Of a DNA stretch of 13,408 nt, positions 1 to 6,907 are shown in pieces. The notes below the pieces were generated by a model. That model made no database searches. It was not told the DNA's origin and saw only the letters and a list, made by a program, of their open reading frames with translations. The stretch is from Candidatus Sulfopaludibacter sp. SbA3. GTDB lineage: Bacteria > Acidobacteriota > Terriglobia > 2-12-FULL-54-10. The stretch is from positions 1 to 13,408 of the forward strand of contig CAMBEY010000045.1 of assembly GCA_945865705.1 (NCBI GenBank). The letters are read 5' to 3'. Numbering within the stretch: position 1 is the first letter of the stretch; each line of letters starts with the position of its first letter. The position numbers and the translations under genes are program-made.

Positions 1-20
1 TGCTTCGCTCGGAATGACAA
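1..20. repeat. Partial intergenic palindromic repeat, copy 1
   Basis: The window opens with GCTTCGCTCGGAATGACA, the same half-element seen at 9248-9270 and 10107-10121. The other arm would lie outside the window. It sits upstream of the first gene and has no coding potential of its own. It is a dispersed REP-like intergenic repeat; whether it forms a transcript hairpin here cannot be judged from half a copy. Confidence 0.6.
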
Positions 21-90
21 CGCCATGATTTTTTCAGCAAGCTGTTAAGTATGCCAACGGGGAAATGTCGGCTGGGGATGGATCGCTCTA

Positions 91-96
91 AGGAGG
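91..96 (+). promoter_or_regulatory. Ribosome binding site of the ThDP enzyme
   Basis: AGGAGG lies 8 bases before the ATG at 105. Two adjacent ATGs (105 and 108) follow it, and either could be used. The first gives the better spacing. Confidence 0.75.
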
Positions 97-104
97 CTTG
101 AACT

Positions 105-1994
105 ATGATGCGACGATTGGTTGGTGAACTGTTGACCGAGAAAATCTCGCGGCGCGGATTCGTCGCTGGCATGCTGGCCGCAGGCTACTCTGCCTCGGCC
201 GCGCAATCGGTAGCGCAGTCGATAGCTCCATTGCAGGCCGGGGCCAAGGCGGCCGAGGAGTTTACGCGCACGGTGAAAGGCACGGGCGGCGAACTGATGG
301 CCGACCAGATTGTCGAGACTGGCGCCAAGTATATCTTCGTCAGCAATGGCTCGGGCCTTGGGCCGCTGTGCGACGCGTTTGTCTCCCGCCCACAGTTGCA
401 GTCGATCCAGGCCACGCATGAAGGCCAGGTGGTCGCGCAGGCGGCGGGCTACGCGATGGCGTCGGGCAAAGTGGGCTACTGCATGCACAGCCGCGTGGGC
501 CTGCCTCACTCCACTTCCAACATGTACAACGCGCACAAGGATCGTACCCCGCTGATCATCCTGTCCGACCACGCCGATACGGCGCGCGAGGGCACGGACA
601 GCCACGAGGATGTGGATAGCTGGATTGAGGCTGTGGCGCAATACACCAAGCTGCGTTGGGTCGTCGAGCAACCGGATCGCATCCCGGAGTGGATTCGCAA
701 CGCTTATAAGATGGCGACGGTAATGCCCTGCGGCCCCACCTCTCTGCGCATTCCGCGCGACCTGCTGTATAAAGAAAATGTAACCAGCACGATCTATTCC
801 AGCAAAGCGTTCAATATTCCCATGAACCTTCGCCCCGACACCGCGGAGGTCGAGCGCGTCGCCCGGATGCTCATCGAATCCACTTCGCCGATGCTGTTGG
901 TGGGTCCGGAGGCTACCCAGTGCAAAGCGGAGCAGCCGCTGATCGAGCTGGCTGAGATGCTGGCAATTCCAGTAACGCAGGCGCGCAGCTTCCACGCTGA
1001 TTTCCCGAACTTCCACCCGCTGCACCTTGGCGAATTGAATAGCCGGATGCGCTACCCGAAGGAGATTGACCTGTTGTTCAACTTCGGCGCCCGCTCACCC
1101 TTTGGCGGCGCATTCTCGCGCCGCGCTTCGCTGATCCAGGCCAGCGTTGATCCCGCCGCCATTGGGCGGCAGACGCCGCTGCGCGGGGCGCTTGTGGGCG
1201 ATCTGAAAAAAGTGGCGGAGGATTTGGTCGCGGCGGTGAAGAGCTTGGCCACCAAGCAGGACTTGGAGAAACGTTCGGCGACGCGTCGCGCAGACTGCAC
1301 AGCCTACACGGCCAAGCTGCACGCATCGCAGGCCGCGGCGGCCCGTCGCGCCAACGGCAGCCCTGTTCCCTGGCAGCGCATGATGATCGAGTTCGCCGAC
1401 CAGCTCGAGAAGGACGCGGTCATCGTGGACGAAGTGGGCACGGAAGCGAAGGTTCTCACTTACTTTAACTACGCCGAAAAGGGCGGGATGCACAAGATCG
1501 GCCGCACCGAAGGCCGCGCGCTGGGCTGGGGTGTGGGTGCTTCAGTCGGCGTGAAGCTGGCGATGCCCGATCGTCAGGTGGTCTCCTTCCAGGGCGACGG
1601 TGGGTTCCTATTCGGTCAGAGCGACTCACTGTGGACTATGTCGAAATACGACATTCCAGTGCTGACGGTGATTCTGGACAACCGCACCTATGAAGAGACT
1701 CGCTGGCAGATCATGGGCCACATGGGTCCCGCCGGCAAGAACAACCGCGACTACATCTCGCAGTTAACTCGTCCCGTGGTGGCCTATACCAAACTTGCCG
1801 AGGCCTACGGCATCAAGGGCGAACTGGTCGAGAACTCCGAGGACCTCAAGCCCGCCATCGCCCGCGCGCTGAAAACGTTGAAGGATGGCCGGCCGTATAT
1901 GCTGGACGTACACCTGAAGACCTTCGGCGTGGGAGCGGAAAACCCGTGGTCGCCGCATTACTCCCTGGCCGCCACGCGCACCAGAAACGTATAG
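105..1994 (+). CDS. Thiamine-diphosphate-dependent enzyme with Tat signal
   Basis: A 629-aa protein of the acetolactate synthase/pyruvate oxidase/decarboxylase superfamily. The N-terminal Pyr domain is at about 62-225 and carries the expected catalytic glutamate, Glu106, in THEGQVVAQAAGYA. The central domain is at about 245-380. The C-terminal ThDP/Mg domain is at about 425-605, with GDG at 497-499 and the closing DN at 525-526, where the family usually has NN. The reaction is not predictable from sequence, since this superfamily covers C-C lyases, ligases and oxidases. The N-terminus has a textbook twin-arginine motif, SRRGFVA (15-21), followed by a hydrophobic Ala/Gly-rich stretch, so the enzyme is probably exported folded with its cofactor. 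That is unusual for this superfamily. A good AGGAGG supports the start. It is transcribed alone, with a terminator-like hairpin after it. Confidence 0.85.
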   Translation: MMRRLVGELLTEKISRRGFVAGMLAAGYSASAAQSVAQSIAPLQAGAKAAEEFTRTVKGTGGELMADQIVETGAKYIFVSNGSGLGPLCDAFVSRPQLQSIQATHEGQVVAQAAGYAMASGKVGYCMHSRVGLPHSTSNMYNAHKDRTPLIILSDHADTAREGTDSHEDVDSWIEAVAQYTKLRWVVEQPDRIPEWIRNAYKMATVMPCGPTSLRIPRDLLYKENVTSTIYSSKAFNIPMNLRPDTAEVERVARMLIESTSPMLLVGPEATQCKAEQPLIELAEMLAIPVTQARSFHADFPNFHPLHLGELNSRMRYPKEIDLLFNFGARSPFGGAFSRRASLIQASVDPAAIGRQTPLRGALVGDLKKVAEDLVAAVKSLATKQDLEKRSATRRADCTAYTAKLHASQAAAARRANGSPVPWQRMMIEFADQLEKDAVIVDEVGTEAKVLTYFNYAEKGGMHKIGRTEGRALGWGVGASVGVKLAMPDRQVVSFQGDGGFLFGQSDSLWTMSKYDIPVLTVILDNRTYEETRWQIMGHMGPAGKNNRDYISQLTRPVVAYTKLAEAYGIKGELVENSEDLKPAIARALKTLKDGRPYMLDVHLKTFGVGAENPWSPHYSLAATRTRNV

Positions 1995-2014
1995 CCAAAA
2001 TTGACGTTGGCAGC

Positions 2015-2081
2015 GAACACTGGACAAGTTGAACGACTCCCGCAAGGGAATCGTTCCGACCTGCCCAGTGTTCCTGTTTTT
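2015..2081 (+). terminator. Nested hairpin terminator after the ThDP enzyme
   Basis: The outer stem GAACACTGG (2015-2023) pairs with CCAGTGTTC (2065-2073). Inside it, GAACGA-C-TCCC (2031-2041) pairs with GGGA-A-TCGTTC (2046-2056), closed by a GCAA (GNRA-type) tetraloop. A T5 run follows at 2077-2081. It begins about 20 bases after the stop codon. Intrinsic terminator function is inferred; the two-tier shape is larger than a minimal terminator. Confidence 0.6.
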
Positions 2082-2097
2082 GGGCTGGGAATACGTG

Positions 2098-2126
2098 TTG
2101 CAATACATTCGGGGGTTATGTAGCAT
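2098..2126 (+). promoter_or_regulatory. Possible sigma70-type promoter for the amidohydrolase
   Basis: TTGCAA (2098-2103), a 17-base spacer and TAGCAT (2121-2126) resemble -35 and -10 boxes. The rest of the 1995-2297 intergenic region shows only the terminator-like hairpin upstream and a long untranslated stretch. No other structured element was recognised. The match is weak and not verified. Confidence 0.3.
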
Positions 2127-2280
2127 ACGTGCATCGTGCAGAATCGCGGTTTGGGGAATCATGGCCCTATTGAGATCTGAATCGTCCAAAACAATGGGTC
2201 AGATGGTTTTGTCGATAAGGCTGGTGGTCCTGCCTGCCGCGCTGCAAACTCATGAGTTTTTTCACTAGATCGATCGCTTG

Positions 2281-2287
2281 AAAGGAG
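2281..2287 (+). promoter_or_regulatory. Ribosome binding site of the amidohydrolase
   Basis: AAAGGAG lies 10 bases before the ATG at 2298. This supports 2298 over the internal in-frame ATG four codons later, and it leaves a complete signal peptide. Confidence 0.7.
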
Positions 2288-2297
2288 TCGTCTCCAC

Positions 2298-4235
2298 ATG
2301 AAATATGAAATGGGCCGATGGTTGCTAGGGTTGGCGTTAGCTCTTTCGGGTGGAATCAGCGCGATTGCGCAGCAGACGTTGAACGGTGTGCCTGCGGAGC
2401 TGGTCAACTACCCGGACACAATTGTCCACAATGGCAAGATCGTTATCATGAGCGACATGTCGCTCTCGAATTCACTGGGCCGCACGGTGCAGGCGATGGC
2501 CATCAAGGGCGACCGCATCCTGGCGATTGGTTCGGACTCGGATATTCTGCGCCTGGCCGGTCCACAGACGAAGAAGGTTGACGTCAGGGGGCACTTCGTG
2601 TCGCCGGGCATCATCAACACGCATACCCATCTGCATGACGCCGCCGTCAACACCTGGGCGCGAAACAATCCGCAGAAGGTGGAAGCGGTGCGCAAGAACT
2701 TCACCGTTACCGGCAAGACCTTCGCCGACCTCACCAAGGGCATCGAGCTGGTCATCAAGGAACAGATGGCGCGCCCCGTACCCGGCCAGTGGGCCTGGAT
2801 CGATCTGCCCACGGGACAGTCTGGTAGTGGTCTCGGCATAGACTTTCTGATGAAGAAGGAAATGGTCCGGGACCAGTTGGATGCGCTGGCTCCCAAGCTC
2901 CCGGTCTTTATCGGCGCGCATCCGGCGTTCTTGTGGAACACCGCAGCGCGCAATGCGTTTCTCGATTGGTATGAGGTCGAGCCGACTGACGCCAACGAAA
3001 AGAAGGCCATCACCATCGACACCACTATGGGTCGCTCGCTGGTCGCAGACTTCTACTTCGACAAGCACATGGGCGATCTAGCCAACGTCATCCACGACTA
3101 TCTGGAGTATCAGACTGCGGTCGGCATGACCACGTTCAGCTCGCACATCGTCGGCCTGCGCAAGATGCCCGCCTACACGCAGTTGGTGCAGGAAGGCCGC
3201 ATGCCGGTGCGTTTTGCATTTTCGAATCGCTATTGCCAGCAGATTGAAGTCGACATCCCCGGCTGCTTCCTGCGCGCCGGTGATTACGCCGGTCTGGGCG
3301 ATCGCAGCAACTATTTCTGGAACGTCGGCATCACGCTGGGCGGCATCGACAATGGTCCGCCGGCAATCTGCACCACCATGGAAGCGCCGGCCGAGTACAA
3401 GGCTAAGGAAGAGTGCATCATTCAGCCCGGCAACGATTATTGGAAGGCCGTCTATGCGGCGATTCGCTCGCGCTATCGCTATGTGGTCAACCACTCCTGG
3501 GGGGACAAGGGCATCGACTACGTTCTCGACATCATGGACGAGTTGATCAAGGACAATCCGGAGAGCTTCAGCAATGAGTTCTTCAAGTCCCGCCGCTTCA
3601 CCAGCGACCACTGTGGATTCTATCCCACTCCCAGCCAGCTTCCCCGCATGGCGAAGTTCGGATGGATGGTCAGCTGCACCACCAACGCCCTGACGCGCAG
3701 CGCTCCGTACCTGCAAATCTACGGCATGAAGTACGAGAATCGCCTGGCGCCTATCGCCACCACCATCAAGGCCGGCGTTTACGCGACGTTTGAAGCTGAG
3801 TTGGGCGTAGACATGTCCAGGCCCGACAGCACTGTTGAGCCGATGCACCTCGACGCCAAGCCTTTCATCACGCGCATCAACCGCTGGGGCGACACCATCT
3901 CCAAGGTGGACGCAGTGGACCGCGAAACGCTGCTCAAGATGAGCACCATCTGGGCCGCCAGATACGTCCTGCGCGAGAAGGAACTGGGATCGCTCGAGCC
4001 GGGCAAGTTCGCCGACTATGTAGTCTGGAACAAGGACTACCTTACTGTGCCAATCGACGAGTTCCAGACGATCTATCCGCTGATGACCGTGGTGGGCAAC
4101 AAGACCATGGTTCTGCGCGAAGAGTTCGCCAAGGTTCTGGGGCAGCCTGCGGTTGGCCCTCAGGCCAAGTGGGACTTTATTGACGACAAACCCGAGGAGG
4201 TCGATTTGCTGAATCCCGGGGGCGGCGGCGAATAG
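2298..4235 (+). CDS. Secreted metal-dependent amidohydrolase
   Basis: A 645-aa protein of the amidohydrolase superfamily (Amidohydrolase_3/YtcJ-like layout), predicted to hydrolyse an unknown amide or related bond outside the cytoplasm. It has a Sec signal peptide (1-24, cleavage AIA|QQ). The small beta-sandwich segment (about 40-103) leads into the metal-binding HxH, His109 and His111, in NTHTHLHD. Candidate further ligands are His399 (VVNHSWGD) and His438 (SDHCG). At the place where the family normally has the GSD aspartate, this protein reads AGVYATFEAE, with Glu499. The C-terminal composite domain LGSLEPGKFADYVVW (563-577) is typical. It is a paralog of the partial gene at 12677-13408, which shares NHxxGD-like, DH and LWAARY/IWAARY blocks. 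The substrate is unknown. It stands between two terminators, so it is probably monocistronic. Confidence 0.85.
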   Translation: MKYEMGRWLLGLALALSGGISAIAQQTLNGVPAELVNYPDTIVHNGKIVIMSDMSLSNSLGRTVQAMAIKGDRILAIGSDSDILRLAGPQTKKVDVRGHFVSPGIINTHTHLHDAAVNTWARNNPQKVEAVRKNFTVTGKTFADLTKGIELVIKEQMARPVPGQWAWIDLPTGQSGSGLGIDFLMKKEMVRDQLDALAPKLPVFIGAHPAFLWNTAARNAFLDWYEVEPTDANEKKAITIDTTMGRSLVADFYFDKHMGDLANVIHDYLEYQTAVGMTTFSSHIVGLRKMPAYTQLVQEGRMPVRFAFSNRYCQQIEVDIPGCFLRAGDYAGLGDRSNYFWNVGITLGGIDNGPPAICTTMEAPAEYKAKEECIIQPGNDYWKAVYAAIRSRYRYVVNHSWGDKGIDYVLDIMDELIKDNPESFSNEFFKSRRFTSDHCGFYPTPSQLPRMAKFGWMVSCTTNALTRSAPYLQIYGMKYENRLAPIATTIKAGVYATFEAELGVDMSRPDSTVEPMHLDAKPFITRINRWGDTISKVDAVDRETLLKMSTIWAARYVLREKELGSLEPGKFADYVVWNKDYLTVPIDEFQTIYPLMTVVGNKTMVLREEFAKVLGQPAVGPQAKWDFIDDKPEEVDLLNPGGGGE

Positions 4236-4296
4236 TTGGCTCGATATCAGCCTGACGCTGATTCGTTAACCCTCGATTTGTCGTAATCACCAATCT

Positions 4297-4355
4297 GGGG
4301 CTGGTGGCATTTCCCTGACGGAGATGCGGCCAGCCCCTTTCTTTCTCTTATTTTG
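4297..4355 (+). terminator. Rho-independent terminator after the amidohydrolase
   Basis: GGGGCTGG (4297-4304) pairs perfectly with CCAGCCCC (4330-4337). Inside, GCATTTCC pairs with GGAGATGC with one G-T wobble, around a CTGAC loop. A T-rich tail (4338-4354) follows. It is about 60 bases after the amidohydrolase stop. Confidence 0.85.
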
Positions 4356-4403
4356 TTCATTTCATTTGGTGTTAATATGTTTTTAGACGGGGTAATTGGT
4401 CTG

Positions 4404-4422
4404 CTCACGCCGTGGGCGTGAG
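4404..4422 (+). promoter_or_regulatory. Leader stem-loop 1 upstream of propeller A
   Basis: CTCACGCC, loop GTG, GGCGTGAG form a perfect 8-bp stem in the 190-base region between the terminator and propeller A. No T-run follows, so it is not a terminator. It may be part of a structured 5' leader. I do not recognise a known riboswitch class. Confidence 0.45.
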
Positions 4423-4468
4423 GTGCTGGATGCTGTCCCAAGGCGACGGATATCGGCGAGCTGGCGAG

Positions 4469-4490
4469 GCACTCTGCAAGAGCGGAGTGC
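4469..4490 (+). promoter_or_regulatory. Leader stem-loop 2 upstream of propeller A
   Basis: GCACTCTGC, loop AAGA, GCGGAGTGC form a 9-bp stem with one G-T wobble. It ends 23 bases before the ribosome binding site of propeller A, followed by an AT-rich stretch (4491-4513). It may act with stem-loop 1 in a leader RNA. The function is unknown, and propeller B lacks a comparable leader. Confidence 0.45.
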
Positions 4491-4513
4491 TGAAATTTAT
4501 ATACTTAATTTCC

Positions 4514-4520
4514 AAGGAGG
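4514..4520 (+). promoter_or_regulatory. Ribosome binding site of propeller A
   Basis: AAGGAGG lies 9 bases before ATG 4530, a near-ideal Shine-Dalgarno. By contrast, no such sequence precedes the GTG at 5862 that follows the in-frame TGA. Confidence 0.85.
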
Positions 4521-4529
4521 CATCTTACG

Positions 4530-6710
4530 ATGTCAGCTAGATTGCGCACGGCCCCACGAGCCGGAATTGCGGCGCTTGTCGCCATCCTGGCCTTCGCCGC
4601 TTTTTTGGTGATTCGCGGCGGGTCGGTTCAGAACTCAGAATTAGCCAAGAACTCCGAAGTCGCTCACCGCAGTGGCTCAACGCAGTTGGTGGGCGTTACA
4701 CCCATGCCGACGACGGGTGGAGAAATGTGTGAATGGATGCCGGCCAGCGCCAGCGCATCCATGTCGGCAGCGATGATGCAGTCCGCTCCGGCGGGTGGCG
4801 GCGCCGCTTCCGTTCATCTCGACCGCGCTCCGATCCGCGAATTGAAGGACACCTACCCAACTTACAGCGCCATCGCGCAGGACGCGCGCAGCGGCGACAT
4901 CTTCATGCAGGACGAAAACCTCTTCGGCATCCGCGTGTTCGACCGCATGACCAACACGCCGCCCAACGCCGCGTTCTCCGAGCCCAAGCGTTATTTGGGT
5001 GGACACAATACCAAGCTGGAGTTCAATTGCGGTCTGTACATTGATCCCAAGACCGGCGACATCTATTCGGTGAATAATGACACCACCGACCTGCTGGTGA
5101 TCTTCGAGGCCAAGGCCGAGGGCGACGTCAAGCCTAACCGCGAATTGAAGACTCCGCACGGCACGTACGGCATCGCCGTCGATGAGGAAAAGGGCGAGAT
5201 GTACATGACGGTGGAGCACACCAACTCGATCGTCGCCTATCCCAAAGCCGCCAAGGGAACCGACAAGTTTCTGCGCGAGATTCGCGGCCTGAACACCAAG
5301 CTGGCCGATCCGCACGGCATCTCGCTGCACATCAAGAAGAACCTGATGCTGGTTACCAACCACGGCAACACGCTCGAGGGTACCGCGCCCACCTACGGAA
5401 AATTCCTCCCGCCCTCGATCACCTTCTATCCGATGGACGGCGTGGGCAACATCGCCCCGCTGAAGACCATTGCTGGTCCCAAGACGCGCTTGAACTGGCC
5501 CGCGCACATCTGGGTTGACGAAGCCCGCGAGGAGTTTTACGTGGCGAATGACGCCGATCATTCCATCCTGGTGTTCGGCATGGACGATGACGGCGATGTC
5601 GCACCGCGCCGCATGATTCGCGGACCCAAGACGCAGATCCGCAACCCCATGGGCGTCTTCGTGGATCTGAAGAACGACGAGCTGTGGGTTTCCAACATGG
5701 GCAACCATCGCGCCACGGTTTACGCCCGCACCGCCAGCGGCGATGCCGAGCCCAAGCGCGTCATCCGCAGCGCTCCAGCCGAGAAGATCGCGCAAGCCAT
5801 CGGCAACCCCGGCGCCGTAGGGTATGACAGCAAGCGCGAAGAGATACTCGTCCCCAACTGAGTGGCTCACCCGCAGATCGCGGTATTCGCCAGGCTGGCG
5901 AAAGAGAATTCCCCATCGACCCGTTTACTGGCTGGCCAGAAGACCAACCTGAGCCGCACCATGCACGACGTTCGCTATGATCCCGTCAATGACGAGATGC
6001 TGGTGACGAATCCGTTTGCCCGCGCGATTCTGGTGTTCCGCGGCGGCGCCGATGGCGAGGAAGCTCCCGTGCGCATCATTCAGGGCTCCAACACCATGCT
6101 CGGCGACCCCAAGCGTTACGCCGGTGGTCCCGACCGCGTGGAAGTGAATCCGGTGCACAATGAAATCTACATCCCGGATGGCTCGCGCGTACTGGTCTAT
6201 GACCGCCGCGCCACCGGAAACGTCGCTCCCATCCGCGTGCTGGAAGGCCCGGATACATTGCTCGATGACGAAGGTACGCTGGCGGTTGATCCCATCCACA
6301 ACGTCTTCGCTGTGGCCCAGGATACCGTAACGGCGGGCTCCACCAAGATGGCCCACATCCTGACCTTCAGTCGCACGGCGGCGGGCAACACCAAGCCGCT
6401 CGGCGAAATCGCCGGTCCGAAGACCGAGATTATCCGCATCAATCAGTTGCAGATGTACTCGCCCAAGGGCTGGATCATCGCCGCCATGCCGGGTTTCATT
6501 GACGAGCAGATATCGAAGGGCGTCTTCATCGGCGTCTGGCACATTACGGACAAGGGCGATGCTCCGCCTCGCTTCAAGATTGGCGGCACCGCCAAGGGCG
6601 TGATGCTCAAGCCCCGCGGCGTGGCCATCAACGTCAAGCATAAAGAGCTGCTGGTGGCGGACATGCGTTTGAACGCCATCCTGACTTACTCGGTTCCCGA
6701 ACTTTTCTAA
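4530..6710 (+). CDS. Propeller A: candidate selenoprotein, 12-repeat beta-propeller, TGA at codon 444
   Basis: Read through the in-frame TGA at 5859-5861, this gives 726 aa. A routine gene caller would split it into 4530-5861 (443 aa) and 5862-6710 (282 aa, GTG start). Residues 11-28 form a membrane anchor or uncleaved signal, then a linker with MCEWMPASA (Cys67). I count twelve NHL/SMP-30-like repeats of the type GDVxPxRxIxGPxT...VDxxxxELYVAN...SIxVF, consistent with two six-bladed propellers. The TGA lies in repeat 7, right after the conserved Asn (ILVPN-TGA-VAHPQIAVF; compare FYVANDADHSILVF). The only cysteines are Cys67 and Cys167 (FNCGLYIDP), both conserved in paralog B. The second half has no signal peptide or ribosome binding site of its own, so readthrough is the simplest way to place it outside the cytoplasm. 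A SECIS-like hairpin follows the TGA. Function is unknown; lactonase or another hydrolase are only guesses. It is monocistronic, between two terminators. Confidence 0.8.
5859..5861 (+). other. In-frame TGA, candidate selenocysteine codon (A)
   Basis: TGA interrupts the propeller A frame after VPN and the frame continues with VAHPQ. The same codon occurs at the same homologous position in propeller B. It falls at a blade loop position that other repeats fill with Asp, Met or Pro. Insertion of selenocysteine is inferred; near-cognate readthrough is the alternative. Confidence 0.75.
5886..5902 (+). promoter_or_regulatory. SECIS-like hairpin downstream of the TGA (A)
   Basis: TTCGCCA, loop GGC, TGGCGAA form a perfect 7-bp stem whose loop starts 31 bases after the TGA. 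From memory, bacterial SECIS elements have a short stem-loop within the coding region, with the loop roughly 16-37 bases after UGA and a G among the first two loop bases; this fits. The whole 5853-5902 block is 49/50 identical to 10922-10971, and only the third loop base differs. Confidence 0.7.
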
Positions 6711-6730
6711 AACCTGATTTGGTAAATATT

Positions 6731-6764
6731 AAAGGCCCGCAGATGATTCTGCGGGCCTTTTGTT
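6731..6764 (+). terminator. Strong terminator after propeller A
   Basis: AAAGGCCCGCAGA (6731-6743) pairs perfectly with TCTGCGGGCCTTT (6748-6760) around a TGAT loop: 13 bp ending in a T-run with a further TTT. It is 20 bases after the TAA of propeller A. The flanking A and T runs could also let it stop minus-strand transcripts arriving from ispF. Confidence 0.9.
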
Positions 6765-6781
6765 TGCGTGTGTGACCGGTG

Positions 6782-6907
6782 ACAGAGCCGCGCGCGTCAG
6801 CAACCGGACCGGGTGGAGTGGGGACAAGGTTAGACAGCACGCACCAACATCCATTGGAGAGGATCGGTCCGCCAACCCGATCCGCTCGCTTACGCGCGCG
6901 GCTCTGT
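6782..6907. repeat. 126-bp structured element with 16-bp terminal inverted repeats
   Basis: ACAGAGCCGCGCGCGT (6782-6797) is the exact reverse complement of 6892-6907, 94 bases away. The interior holds a second stem, GGATCGG (6861-6867) with CCGATCC (6877-6883). The right arm abuts and shares its last base with the ispF stop codon (6909-6907). It may be a 3' structure of the ispF transcript, a small non-autonomous element or an RNA gene. No protein-coding signal was seen in the 6765-6906 stretch. Confidence 0.55.

Noticed and set aside
45..1025. Minus-strand 326-residue open frame over the ThDP enzyme
   Set aside because: It is a shadow of a GC-biased gene with clear motifs on the plus strand; its own translation is Arg/His-rich without any recognisable domain.
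2029..2268. Small plus-strand frame between the ThDP enzyme and the amidohydrolase
   Set aside because: It begins inside the terminator hairpin, has no credible ribosome binding site and shows no conserved pattern.
4396..4611. Small plus-strand frame in the leader of propeller A
   Set aside because: There is no ribosome binding site, it overlaps both leader hairpins, and it runs into the propeller start in another frame.
5859..5864. TGA-GTG as a simple stop-start junction between two separate genes
   Set aside because: There is no Shine-Dalgarno in either paralog, the junction cuts a propeller repeat, the second product would lack an export signal, and wobble conservation covers the hairpin. 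Not fully excluded.
4677..5870. Long minus-strand open frame opposite propeller A, and its counterpart on the plus strand opposite propeller B (10801-12156)
   Set aside because: They mirror each other because the two propellers are paralogous and GC-rich. The translations are low-complexity, lack family motifs, and the real strand has signal, repeats and ribosome binding sites.
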